A DNA stretch of 64,000 nt from Lagopus muta (Eukaryota; Chordata; Aves; Galliformes; Phasianidae): positions 11,249,001 to 11,313,000 of the forward strand of contig NC_064437.1 in NCBI RefSeq assembly GCF_023343835.1, given 5' to 3'. Both the position numbers and the translations under genes were made by a program. The notes below the pieces were generated by a model, which was not told the DNA's origin, ran no database searches, and was given only the letters and a program-made list of their open reading frames with translations. Shown here one piece after another: positions 52,406 through 64,000 of the stretch. Each line of letters opens with the position of its first letter. The stretch's first letter is position 1.

Positions 52406-52711
52406 GTGTCAATGGCCAGCATTGGGATAAATGCAAGTCATTCAAAGGAGAACTGTGAAACAATACTTTTCGCTCTCAGAATGGCAACATGGAATCAGAT
52501 TTTAGATCCCTGGGTGTATATTCTTCTCCGGAAAGCCGTACTTAAAAACCTGTACAAGATCACAAGGGGATGTTGTGGCATGCACATCATAAACTTACAC
52601 ATGTGGGAACTCAGCTCCATCAAGAATTCTTTAAAGGTTGCAGCAATATCTGAGTCACCAGTAAGTTCCAAACAAATAAATCTACAGCCGCTCAGCTCAA
52701 CTGGTCAATAA
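52406..52711 (+). CDS. PTGFR: Prostaglandin F2-alpha receptor (FP), coding part of exon 3 (C-terminal)
   Basis: This segment encodes residues 264-364 and the TAA stop. It follows an acceptor with a T-rich tract ending TTTTCAG and continues exon 2 in phase 0: exon 2 ends ...WSPFL and this exon starts VSMASIGIN, compared with WSPFLVTMANIGIN in human FP. It holds the end of TM6, extracellular loop 3 with a sequon at N272, TM7 about 284-306 with R288 (the arginine that contacts the prostaglandin carboxylate in prostanoid receptors) and D297-P298-W299-V300-Y301 in place of NPxxY, then a helix-8/tail region with C319-C320. The tail keeps the [20 protein letters not shown] block of FP; the last 14 or so residues differ from mammals and make the protein 364 residues rather than 359. 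Thirty codons that are open just upstream in the same frame are intronic and not part of the receptor. Confidence 0.96.
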   Translation: MSMASIGINASHSKENCETILFALRMATWNQILDPWVYILLRKAVLKNLYKITRGCCGMHIINLHMWELSSIKNSLKVAAISESPVSSKQINLQPLSSTGQ

Positions 52712-52712
52712 A
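52707..52712 (+). terminator. AATAAA overlapping the PTGFR stop codon
   Basis: The hexamer AATAAA contains the TAA stop (52709-52711). The sequence 20-50 nt downstream has little U/GU richness, so this may be weak or silent. If used, it would leave a 3' UTR of only about 20 nt. Confidence 0.3.
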
Positions 52713-54550
52713 ATCAGACACAGCGTATGAAGAGATGATGGAAGCAATGCTCATAGACGGGCAATACTTCACAATGAATTCTAAGGCTCAGTGGCTTGGC
52801 ATTTGTTTTAAATTGTGAATGATTTTCTCCTTTTGCTTATCAGTTTGATACTGCTACTCCAGAAGATGCATTTGAATGTTTTAATTCACTTTAGTGTATA
52901 TCCCTGCCAAATATGGCTGTAGAATGATTAATCTTTGTAGATTTCTCCTAAATACTAAAGAGAACAGGGTTCCAAATCCTTTACCTTAGCAGGATTCTTA
53001 AAAAAAAAACATACAGGTGAGAAAATAATCTCTAGTTTTTTTAAAAGGGGTAGCTGCATCTATCAGTGATACTTCCAAAGCCTTTTCCAAAGTCATTGTT
53101 TCCTATGATAAAATCCACCGTCCTTTCCTTGAGGGTGTTCTTTGCTTCTAGGCAATTCATTTTCCCATTGGATGTATAAAAGATGTTGTATCTGTGGCTA
53201 ACTTACTAAATAATCTAGTTTGTTTGGTTCATTGACTTGAATTCTCAGTTAATTACTGCACAAATTTTTGGGAGAGCTGCAAACTTCATCAGCATATGTG
53301 TCCCTTCCAATCTCTGATAAAATAGGTTCCCTATGGGAACGCAGTTAGAAGCAAATGAGCTCAGCTTGCTTACAGTTACATTTTAGACCTATTGGTGAGT
53401 TGTTAGTCTTTTCAGTAAATTTTATTGAAATGAACAGACATAAAGTTGTGGTTAGTCTGTATAAAGAGTACGGCTTATTTTATTTTTTATTTCCACACTG
53501 AAGAAAATTCCTTGAAGGGTTTTTCTAATTAATAAACAGAAACAGTCGTAAGGTACCTGTGCTCAACTTGTAAAAGGTTGCACAGGTCTCACGTATAATA
53601 GTTGGGTAGGGAGCTGCACTGTGTGTGTGGTTTTTATTTGTGAAAACAAACTGCATACTTGATGTTGGCAGCATCCATGTCTGAAGTGCTGAGTACATGC
53701 AGTATATCTGAAGGTGTCTGAAAATTTCAAGGACTTTATACAGGAGGCCCTTCACCTCTATTGCTGCTAAAAGAAGCATTGGCTTTTGTGAATGTACTTT
53801 GTTTAGAAGCAAAAATGAGAGTATCAGACTTCGTAACAGAAGGATTATTTTAAGATATAACTATTTTATTTTTACTTATTTAACTTCAGATTATGAGTGA
53901 AAGGTTAGTACATTTGGACTAAATAGTTGAAAATTGATTCACTGGGAAGACAGTCTGAGAAACCAAAACTTTTCACAAAGTACTAATTCATGTTAAAATG
54001 TTCTCACAGTTTGAGTTGAAAAATAAAAAAACTCAAGAAGTTTAAATATTTCAATTTTTTGTTTTAAAATGGCTAGAAAATTAATGGGTTAAATAAGCTT
54101 ATAATGAAATGAAATGCTTTCACTTTACCCTGAGGATTTTTTCTGCCAAACACAGAAACTACAAAATGTGTACATATTTGATGCTGGTATAAGCTCAGCA
54201 CTGTAACTACTTCTGACTTCCACAGAAATCTGGGAACATTTAGTCAGTACTCAATTTGGCCTTTTCATTTTGTAGAATGTGGTGCCAGTGTATCTGTTGA
54301 CATAACTTATTTGTTCTTGTTTTAGCAGCTGCAGAAAAATGTTGGTCTGTAAATTGTTGAGGTGTTTGATCAGTGAATGAAGCTCATCAATGTTTCATTT
54401 TGTTATGTGAGTAAATGTAGCTTGTGTAGTTCATACTGGTTGACTTGTAAAACAGAAAAAGTTTATATGTATATGTGATCTCTAATATTTTGTGAATTAT
54501 TGCAACTATTGTAAATTGCAGAACTTCATTAAAGTTATCAAACCATGTCT
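52712..54550 (+). other. PTGFR: 3' UTR of PTGFR (extent predicted)
   Basis: It is assigned from the stop codon to the most convincing poly(A) signal. It is AT-rich with ATTTA pentamers (for example near 53874-53882) and a Pumilio-type TGTACATA at 54169-54176. Other possible signals are AATAAA at 52707 (overlapping the stop) and AATAAA at 54022 within an A-rich run. An open frame on the opposite strand around 53525-53812 has no recognisable product. Confidence 0.6.
54528..54533 (+). terminator. Candidate distal poly(A) signal ATTAAA of PTGFR
   Basis: ATTAAA is followed by a CA about 15 nt downstream and then U/GU-rich sequence (TGTCTTGAG, GATATTTTTGTATG), the arrangement expected around a cleavage site. 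ATTAAA is the most common variant of AATAAA. Cleavage is placed near 54545-54550 by inference. Confidence 0.5.
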
Positions 54551-56824
54551 TGAGAGTTATGATATTTTTGTATGACAGAAGGGAACCTAAGTTGCTGAAG
54601 TAAGCCTTATTACAACCCCAATGAATTCAAACTGACCAGTGCCATTTAGAACCATGACAGCAGTGTGAAGGTAGTAAGGAGGACAATGAGGATACAAATA
54701 ATAGGTCTGAATGTTCAGAGCCCTATGTAATCAGCGGTCTAAGGCAGACAAGGTCAAGTTCTGATGATCCATGCTTAGAAAATGCAAGTAGAAGTGTTTG
54801 TATTCAAATAGCTGCCAACACGTTACACAGATACTGATTAGTTTCACATGCACTGCAAGTCCTGAAAAAAAATACGTTTGTTTTGCTATTACTATTTTGT
54901 CTTGTCCATTTGGCAGCTCAGGATGCAGCCACCCATGAGTCTGTTACCTTTGAAAGTGATTTGATTACCATTGTGTTTGGTCTCAGAGGAGATATGCTGT
55001 GTTGTATGACTTGCAAATTATATGTTTCATAGAATATAAGATTATAGAAAAACAACAACAACAACAAAAAACAGGACACCTTCCCAGTAGGATCCAAGCA
55101 TGCTCAGGCAGGAAGAACAGGGCAGGCTGCCTTGTGCTATGCCTCTGAGCTCTGCAGGGGCTGGCTGCCTGCTCACTGCTGGGCAGCAATTAGTGCCTGC
55201 AGAGTAGGCAGGGGCAGTCTGGTGAGTTGAAAGTGAATCTTGTTTCTGATTAATGACTGAGGAAATCTTCAGGGTGGGAGAATGGGAGAATATTATAATC
55301 TAATAGGGAGCTTAAGAAAGGACAGGCTGTATAATAAAGCAAGTTATCCTAAAACAAGGTCCCAGCCTAGTCTGATACTGCCTGCTGAAGCAAGGAAGGT
55401 CTCAGTAACAAGTTGCACATCACTGGGATTAGGCAATGACCTCTGGTTTGTTACCTCTATACAAAGAAAGAAAACAAGGTTCAACGTTGTTTTTTAAAAA
55501 TCTGATTCTTGAGACAAAGGGTCTGTCTTTCTATTATTGTGTGGGTTTTTTTCTGGTTTTGTTTTTTTCTTTTCTTTTTTTTAGGCACTTGTAGATTAAA
55601 AAAATATATATTTACTTTAGTCTGACTTGTTAGGAATAAGTTAATTTTAATACTTGCTAAGAACTCTTAAATGCTGACAATGTATTGCTGTTACAAAGAT
55701 GGAGGAAGGAGGGGCTATTTTATAAGTAGTTGCATCCTGTTTTCTTGAGATAACTGTGAACCCACCACTTTGTGATATGGAATGACTGCAAGGAATAAAG
55801 GTAATTATGAGTTCCAATACTCATTGTCCAAAAGATGATTTCAGTTTGATTTTAGTTTCTCACTGCTCTGGACAGTTATCTGATAGTAAGTCACATTAAT
55901 CCCCCTTATGCTGAGAGTTTTGGCCATGACAGTAGTTGGTGCATTATCTCTGTGTCCTTGTATGAACTTGTTAGATTTTTTCACCATATTTTATTCACCC
56001 TGGCCTTTAGAGGAGCAAGAGAGAGCAATGTTAGAGCAGAGCCATCTAGCACCACATTTTCTTGGTAAGTAGTAACCTGTATTTTTTTTTTTTTTTGGTC
56101 TCTTTAATAGTGTCTACTGAATTGAAAAGATTTCTGATCTGATCCCTAGTACAGGTTTTGCTCCATTTTAATACAGAGCATAAACATACATTCATGGCCC
56201 ACACTTTTGTATTTAGGTAACTTAAATGTTATGGATGAATACAAACTTTTACTTGCAGGATTCCCTTTCTGAGATCTGAGCTACTGAGCTCATAGTTTGA
56301 AATTTTTTTAGAGCTGATTTCTATTTAGAAGGGACAGGTGGTGCAGTTGAGGAATATACCTGTATATGCCTGATGGAAACCCAGGGACCTGATTGTAGAG
56401 CCTGAATATTTTGCAAAGCTTAAAACATTAAGTCTTTCTCACTACAGTCTGTTCAGAAGAAATGAGAAAACAAACAAGCATTAAAAACACACAAATACCA
56501 AGCATCTAGCCAATTACAATTGCTTTGCAAGCATATCAGAATAAATGTGACCTTCCTGTGGGGAAGAAGACTCCTGGTGGACGTTTCACCAACTGCAGAT
56601 GATGAGACTGAGAGCGTATCTATGTACCTCGCTTCTTCCTTTTTTTCCAATGTCTACTGTAAACAATGTGATGTCTGAAGTGATGGAACAATGGTTAAAT
56701 ATGAAAAATAAACTTCAGATGCATTTTTTTAAAATGTATGTAGTTAGGGTAAGTTCTGGAATGTTACAAATACAAACAGGGTTTTCCTTCTTTCCTTCTT
56801 AGTAAAACTGCAATGGAGTCTTTT

Positions 56825-56825
<1 letters not shown>

Positions 56826-56853
<28 letters not shown>
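56826..56853. repeat. T28 tract
   Basis: The longest homopolymer in the window, 28 T, preceded by TTTTC. Confidence 0.9.
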
Positions 56854-56857
<4 letters not shown>

Positions 56858-58599
56858 AAAATGTCTTGTGATCTCAGGAACATAAACATGTATCTCTCTA
56901 GCTATTTCAGCACCATGGTTGCAAAATAAATACTAGCTACAGAAGTTTGCAAATTCCATTTCTTTCTTTATTTTTTTCTTCCTTTTTTTTTTTTCTAATC
57001 TACTGCCAGTAATAGTTTGACAAGTTAAAATACTTGAAGCTAAAATTTGTTATCAGAAAAGCATCCCTACCAAATAGCTATAATTTCCAGCAAATATTTG
57101 TGGTTTTACTTTCTTCTGAAACCAGCATAAGAAAAATACTTTTAAGTTCCATTATCGTCAGCTATAAATTAATATAATTGTAATCTGAAAAAAAATCCTT
57201 GCATTACATGTTGCAGTAGTATTTTTCCTTCAGATGCACTGATGACAGCTGTGTAGAAGTGATGGCTCCAACAGGAAAACTGTCATGCCAAAACAGCCAG
57301 TATTTTATAGTGAATTTTTTTGTAAAATCACCTGTACAAGCGATAAAGTCTAAATTCCATATCAAGGTACATTTTCTTTTCTTTTCTATAATACCTAACA
57401 TCAACGACTTGTAATTTCTAAGGTGTCTTAATTTTCAACCACTAAGTTCCCCAAGTGCCTGAACTTATAAACATTCATGTCTACAATGAGGAGAAAACGA
57501 GAAAGGCAGAACTTTAATCCATGATCTGAACAGATTCAAAACCCACTTCCTAAAATGACAATCCAATATCTGCATTGAAGATGTTCTGATCTTCCAAAAC
57601 CAGTGTGACTGAGCCCAGAGCAAGGAAGGACCATGGCTCTGCAATGCATGGCTGGAGTGCTCACCCCTCAACAGAAAACTGTGCAGCCCTAGGATCCATT
57701 TGTTACTTAACTCATGTCAACCAAATCCATTAGTGAACATGAGGTCTTGATGCATTCATGTGCTTTGACCTTATTTGCTCCTTTTGCTCTCTAATATTCT
57801 TCCACTACAGCAGACGTCCTTGCTTGTTCCATCTTAGCTCTTACCAGTGGAGGGCAAGAATTCTTTTGCCATGGTGTTTAATTCTAGGATGCTGTACCAT
57901 GAACTTTCAAAAGCACAAAGTGCTTAAAAGCTTACTCTGAGTTGAGAGGTGGACATGTTGACCACCAGGATCACTTCTAAATTATACTATTTCATGTTTT
58001 TTGCACATATTCACAGCTGTATGTCAGGTCCATCATCAGTACAACTTGTCCTTTCATCTATGTATATGTCTGATGAAACAGGATTTGGAGTTGATGGTTT
58101 TACTCTGTCAACAGATTTGTTACTTCTGACAAAAAAGTTGGTGTACTCCATAAAAATCTGATGTCTTATTCTTTCAGCCTATAACCTACTGTGGAAGACC
58201 AGCAGGTATCCCTTTTATTATCAGTTTTAAATGATTCAAAGCCAATATCTTTTTTGATTGCACATCCAGGTTCTTAAAACACAACAGAGCCCACTAGAAT
58301 AATTCATTTACGATCTTCCAGAAAATGAGGGATATTTTTTAAGGGAACATGATGGCAATTTTATGTGTTATAAAGTACAATAACTTTCTTCAGATTTATC
58401 TCTTCCAAATGTGCCCACATTTTATGTGTTTCTTTGTGAATGTGTTTAATTCCTACTGTTATGTTATGGTCAGTAGAATCATAAACCAGCAGACTAGGAG
58501 TGCTTGGAAAGGCAATGGTAAAAACTGCAACTTGCCTTCTCACTGAGATCTTTATAAAATAGTCCTCTAGCATTTTATTTAAAAAATTGGAGGTGTCTA

Positions 58600-58685
58600 A
58601 ACCTGCTTTGGCAGGGGGGTTGCACTCGATGATCTCTGGAGGTCCCTTCCAACCCATACAATTCTGTGATTCTGTGATTCTGTGA
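58600..58685 (+). mobile_element. CR1 LINE 3'-end fragment with three terminal octamers
   Basis: AACCTGCTTTGGCAGGGGGG, TTGCACTCGATGATCTCTGG and AGGTCCCTTCCAACCCATAC are followed by three copies of ATTCTGTG. The terminal octamer repeat is a hallmark of CR1 insertion ends, and its good preservation suggests a fairly young copy. Confidence 0.9.
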
Positions 58686-60150
58686 AATAGCACCTTACTA
58701 TTGCAGTGATCCTCTGCCTCCACTTTTTGCAGAAACATCATGCAAGGCCTCACACTGTGCAAATGGAAAGAGATCTTGGGCACTGTACAAAAATCTACAA
58801 GAAAAAAAAATGCAATAACTGTTAAAGTAAAATTATTTAGATTAAAATAGAAATTTTAAAATAAACTACATAAAAGAAATGGCCTCTTTTCATTATTTTC
58901 TGCTGTTTGAAGTCTGCAAGATCAAAGAATTATAGTTGCAGGGATATGCTTTTTGTGTCATATCAACATTGCCTGTGCACCTGTTTTTTCGGTAAGCTTC
59001 CTATTGTGTATAAGTAAGAAGCAATGACCAGAATAAAGCATAGTGGTTTAGATTATTTAGTCTTCAAAGCTGAGTGAACTATTCTCATGTATGTATTTCA
59101 TGCACGAAATACTTCCTTTTTTTTTTTCTTTAACAGAAATATTAGTCTTTGTGTATATCCTTTCAGTAATCTTCTCTTCCAAGAAACCATTAAGCCACTT
59201 CAGTGAGACACTGACATTTTTAGGCTGTGGTGTTTTATTGGTTTGTTTTAACAGGAACAGTGAAGTGATTTTTAAAGTGTTTGTAATGTTTAATCACAGA
59301 TTTTATTTGGAGTGCTAGTTGCAATCTTGTTCCTCTCAAGTCCAGTGGCTGAGTTCATAATATTTTTGATGGAAGTTTTCAGTACCAGAAAGTTCAACAG
59401 AGCTACGGTAAATCATTCTGTGTTTAAAAAAATATTAATATGTTCTTAAATGACTTCCTTCTACTAAGTAACTTGCAACTTGTCACAGGTAGATGTACAA
59501 AAATATCTCTCACTGCTTCATCTCACTTCCATGTTTGGCTGGAGTGTTTCTGCTCACATGAATATCTTGGGAAATAGCTGATTTTCCAAGAAAAGTTGAT
59601 ATGCATTCAGTGATCTGAAATTAATGCATGTGATGATTTGCCAGTCAACGCAGGAGAAATGGATTTCTCACAGGAACTTTCATAATCTTGAAGTATTTGT
59701 GTTTTCTAAGTAAGAAAAGGCAACTGTCAAGTGAAAGTTAGCATTATTCATATATAAAAATGTTGCTTTCCTTTTTAAGACACTTCAGATCATCAAGCAG
59801 AAACCAGATTTTTTACTAAGTTTAAGCAGATTTTTACTGTATTACCACTTTAAACAGTAATTATTCTTCTACCTTGCATACTTTTTCTTTATTAAGAATT
59901 ATTCTTGTCACTGTAACTAATTTAGAAGGATGCCATTTTGATGAAACAAACAAACAAGAACACCAAATATTGTGAGACTGACATCACAATGATGGAAAAG
60001 TCACTTACTACATCTATATACTATTTGCTCTATACAGCTTGTGCTGTAATTAGTTCTGGTAGTGGTAAAACATCAGTGATTCATCAGAAGGAACTGATTT
60101 TCAGGTGTTGCAGAAAAATAACGTTTTGAGACAAATTATTTTTAAGATTA

Positions 60151-60190
60151 CACAGAAATATAAGTTATGACACAGAAATATAAGTTATGA
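60151..60190 (+). repeat. Perfect 20-bp tandem duplication
   Basis: CACAGAAATATAAGTTATGA occurs twice back to back without a difference, pointing to a recent event. Confidence 0.93.
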
Positions 60191-60874
60191 CTGTTTTGTG
60201 GTTTGGTTTCTGTTTATATTTTTTGGTTTGTTTTATTCCTCAGAGACTATGTGTAATGCTGTGGAAATGTTAAAGGTAACTGAACTGTGGCGGAAGGGGC
60301 AGTGGTTCCTGTCAGTACAGTAATTAGTGTTGCGCAGTCATATGTACTGCCACAGCTGGCTTAGATCTTTTCACTTTCTCAGCTGTGAAAATGAGAAAAA
60401 TAACTAACTTTGGAGTTATAGAATCAGTAGCAGGGACTAGAACTAATATATATTTATCAGTGCAACTCATATATTCCATAGAAATATAGAATTACAGCCA
60501 TCTTGCTGTTACGTTGAACAGTGAAATGCAATAAAGCAGTCATTTCAGTGAGATCAGCTGGTACAGCTGATGATATTAAAAATTATTATTTGCATGCATT
60601 TTTTATTTTCTTCGATAGGAGAGGCTTGGAAGACAAAAATTAAATCAAGAGTGATCTTAGGTTGTTGTAAGTACGTCTGAATTATCTCAATGCTAGTGCT
60701 AAGCTCAGATTCTGGGTAAGTTAACAAGAAGTGAGGTCATGAACCATATGGTATAATACTGGATGATAAAACCAAGCCAACATTACTTCATAAAAGGTAA
60801 AAATCTTGAGTGTGATGTCATCTAGTACACTTAACTCTGGGGAAATAATGCAAAGAACAGATGGATAATGTTAC

Positions 60875-60955
60875 AGTTGTGGTCTTCTTGGATTTCAAAA
60901 TGGCTTTTGGGAAAGTCCAGAACCACAGCCTGAATGGATGAGCCTGGTGCTTATC
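60875..60955 (+). mobile_element. Possible decayed CR1 reverse-transcriptase remnant
   Basis: In one + frame from about 60878 the translation reads VVVFLDFKMAFGKVQNHSLNG, resembling the LINE RT block around V-x-LDFSKAFDTV. The frame closes soon after and no flanking RT motifs are visible, so this is a short remnant at best. Confidence 0.35.
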
Positions 60956-61923
60956 CTCATATTTTAATCCAAATCTCCAAACAAGGAGAAAACTTGGCTA
61001 GAGATAAAATGTATGAAGTATGTTAAATGATAGCTGTCATCCACACGCCAGCAGAATCCCAACCACAAGAGTCACCAGTCATGATTGTGCTCTCACAAGG
61101 ACACAGGGCAATATAGCAATTCTTCCCCATCTTCTTTACACTGCAGATTGCTCTGGAAAGACCCCAGACAAGTTCTGCTTGTCAGCACTCCTCATATTCC
61201 TCTAGTGGACACTGCTGTGGCCAGGATGTGATGCTTTGGGAGTGCCAGTGGCTGGACTATGGAAGCTCTATAGAGGATGACACTGTCAAGCTAATCAGCC
61301 ATGCAATGCATGATGTGCTTTGTCCCCAGTGGGAGAATAGCTACTGGGCTGGATGGAGCAAATGAAAACCCTGCAAGCCTCCAGCATCAGTAGATCAACT
61401 ACACAATTTCTGAGGTAGGCAAAATCTTTTGTTTATACTCTGAAAGGTGGCTCTGAAGTGGAGGTGGTGCATTTTATATGAATTCTTCTGACTGTAAAGA
61501 AGGATACAAAATTCTGTGATGTAGTAATTTTTATTTTAATAATGAATCTTTTCACCTGAAACACAACTCTATGAGAATATGCTACCCAGAGGGCAATTAG
61601 AATAGGGTATGCTTCTTGTGACCCTTATTGCTAAATGAGATTAGGGCCACCTGAGAGGAATAACTAATTTTTCCCCTTAGCTCAGGCACTATTGACTGAG
61701 CAGTCGGAACAGGCAAATCTCTCAAACAAGCTCTCAGAAGATCAGGAGTTCTTCATTTACTTGAGATGCTGGTATTTCTTGCCCTGGGCTACTTTAGGAC
61801 AGTAAAACTGCAGTTCGGTCAGCAGTTTTGAATATAGCAGTACCCAGTCTCATCAGTTGTTTCACTTCCAGACCTTCATCATTTGCTGTTGAAAGGTAAA
61901 AGTGTTTGAAGAAACTGAGGTAT

Positions 61924-62110
61924 CGTAGAATCATTGAGTTGGAAAGGACTTTTAAAGGCCAACTAGTCCTATTCCCCTGCAATGAACAGGAACTCCTGCA
62001 GCTTGAACAGGTGCTTGGAGCTAGGTCCAGCCTGACCTTGAGTGTCTCTAAAGATGGGGCATCCACCAATTGGAAGGCTATACTGAACAGAATTAGCTCT
62101 CTGCTGGCGA
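61924..62110 (-). mobile_element. CR1 LINE 3'-end fragment, reverse orientation
   Basis: On the + strand: CGTAGAATCATTGAGTTGGA, AAGGACTTTTAAAGGCCAAC, CCCCTGCAATGAACAGGAAC, GTCCAGCCTGACCTTGAGTG and GATGGGGCATCCACCA match the reversed tail of a CR1 subfamily. The limit on the right is uncertain. Open frames on both strands here belong to the repeat. Confidence 0.85.
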
Positions 62111-62477
62111 GACATGAGTAACAACTGCATCATCACTTGCCTCACAGGGAAGGCTTTCTTTTTCTTTGGCCAAGAGAATGAGATCAGCTTTGCTGCCTCT
62201 TACCTGCATTCTCCACAGTGAACAGTAAAAACATCTGAGAAACCTAAGATTGTGCTATTGATTTAATGTCTTTTACATTCTAAGCTTGCATTTTCGTTTT
62301 TTTTGTTTCTGTTTTTTGTGTTGTTTTTCTCCCTTTACAGTATTAACAAGCATTCTGTACTGCTTGCATAAAAAATGAGAAATAATAATGGTCACCCTTT
62401 AAAAGCTAATTCTCTAATATCTTCATATATTCAAACTACCATAAACTCTTCTGAAGGTTCAGAATACCTTGTTCTGA

Positions 62478-62548
62478 TGTAGGGAGTTATAGTTGGTCTT
62501 GATGATCTTAGTGGTCTTTTCCAACTTAATGATTCTATGATTCTGTAC
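62478..62548 (+). mobile_element. CR1 LINE 3'-end fragment
   Basis: TTATAGTTGGTCTTGATGAT, CTTAGTGGTCTTTTCCAACT and TAATGATTCTATGATTCTGT form a CR1 tail with two terminal octamers. It lies about 400 bases from the oppositely oriented copy at 61924. Confidence 0.85.
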
Positions 62549-64000
62549 CTAGGTGCTACTGCAATAAATGATTCTTCTGTTACCTAGAAGTAATGGCTCA
62601 CTTTGCAATTTTTCTGGAGTGCAATGCGACTATTAGAAATGTCTGATAGTCCAGCTCCAGTTCCCCCAGTGGACACAACAGTCTGCCTAAGATAAAAATA
62701 GATGTGAGTAGGGTTAAAACAGTGGTGCTCAGTTAAGTTAGTTTAGTGCTGAAGATATTATGGTAAGGTTCTGCTATCATGTGGAAAAGAAGGTTAACAT
62801 AAATTGCTCAGCATGGATGAACAAAGGTCATCCTTACTAGATGTGACTCTATTCCTGCTATGACTATGCAGAAAATTCCTAGTTATCTTGGGAAGGTGAG
62901 TGAGTACTCTCAGTCCTTTGAGATTATGCAAAACTTGCTCACTGTGAACTAGCAAATCTGTGGGGGATGCAACATGTGCAAGGCAACATGCTGCTGCTTA
63001 CCAAAACAATATGGGCTACATGAGGGTTGCAAGAAGAAATGTTTTCAGAATGCACAGGCAATTTTCTGTTTCTTTTTTTGTGCCATTTAAGTTGTACACT
63101 AGCTTTTCAAAGCCCTATCCCTGTAGTCTGTCTACCAGCGTCTATATGTACCAGGAGGGAAACTGAGTTATCTCAAGCTCTGAGCAAAGCATAGTCAATT
63201 GGAAAGAGCATTAGTAGTGCTTGGACAGTTTTCATGTCAGTAGGTCATGGAAAAGTGTCTCTAAGTCATGTCTGAAAAGTATTTATAATTAAGTGGATGT
63301 CAGTACTTGATCATGAACTTAAATAAATAATTAAAAATTAGCTTGTTTAATTATACTTTAATCCAAACTCTTTTTTGATGGTTCTGGAAATAGCTTATTA
63401 TCCAAATAACTAAGATTAATTAACTGAGACCAAATTAGTGTTGATTACTTTTAATGTGTTAAGCACAGACTACAGTTACCAACTCATCTACATTAATTAC
63501 ATTCAAAGCACTGCTGAAGTCGAGAGAAGAAAAGAATTTTGAACAAGGTTTTGCTTTCATCTGAGGTCATAATATTGGCCTTCCAAAATATATGACTACT
63601 GTATATTGAATAGATGTTGAGGGGTAAAACTTAAAAGAGCATATATAAGATGAAATTCTTTATAATTTAAACTGTTGTTGTGAAGTGATTCAGGCAGGGC
63701 CATATAATTCCCAAAACATTTAGAGTAGTTTGGCTGGATGGGACTCTATATTTAGCATTACTTTTTTTTTTTCTTATAAATTCCCTTACAGCTACAAAGA
63801 CCTACAATTTTTTATCAAAATCACTGCAGTTACTATAACTTAATTAGCATGCATTAAGGGTTCCATCCTTCTTAATGTTTTCTTGAAGATAAAGGGACAA
63901 AGCACAAAAATAGTTACTATGTTATTTAAAAATATCCTGCAAACTAGCCCAACAAGAATTTTTATTACCTTTTACACAGCAAATAAACAAATGTCTTATT

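Larger units (their letters stand above)
54551..64000. other. Intergenic sequence downstream of PTGFR, no confirmed gene
   Basis: No coding exon is recognised. It holds CR1 fragments at 58600, 61924 and 62478, a possible CR1 reverse-transcriptase remnant near 60875, long T tracts (T15 at 56082-56096, T28 at 56826-56853) and a perfect 20-bp tandem duplication at 60151. In mammals IFI44L/IFI44 follow PTGFR on this side; nothing resembling them is visible in this window. Confidence 0.55.

Noticed and set aside
61794..62121. Open frames on both strands near 61.8-62.1 kb
   Set aside because: Most of the stretch is a reversed CR1 tail.

Overview
The window looks like nuclear DNA from a bird, most likely chicken or a close galliform. 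Three things point there: an AT-rich background with long introns and spliced coding exons, many short 3'-end fragments of the avian LINE CR1 (some ending in the typical ATTCTATG/ATTCTGTG octamers), and a vertebrate prostanoid receptor gene with high similarity to mammalian FP receptors. The species is an inference. There are no bacterial or phage features and no CRISPR array.

One gene is firmly supported: PTGFR, the prostaglandin F2-alpha receptor, on the + strand. Its layout is a CpG-island promoter with a probable noncoding first exon (about 34540-34862), a 1.0 kb intron 1, exon 2 (35882-36729) with the start codon and the receptor through the middle of TM6, a 15.7 kb intron 2, and exon 3 (52406 onward) with the end of TM6, TM7, helix 8 and the tail. 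A 3' UTR of about 1.8 kb probably ends near 54550. The joined CDS (35941-36729 + 52406-52711) encodes 364 residues, against 359 for the human protein. The receptor signals through Gq and intracellular calcium and drives smooth-muscle contraction; in birds PGF2-alpha acts on the shell gland at oviposition.

About 34 kb upstream and 9.5 kb downstream hold no gene I can support. They contain CR1 fragments, microsatellites, homopolymer tracts and a few short stretches open in several frames that could be decayed retrocopies or noncoding transcripts.

The most interesting points are a short upstream ORF whose AUG is the first three bases of exon 2 and probably the first AUG of the mature mRNA, an intron-2 read-through that would truncate the receptor within TM6, a polyadenylation hexamer overlapping the stop codon, a long pyrimidine decamer array in intron 2, and several near-perfect hairpins and palindromes. 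I did not find a convincing undescribed biological system.
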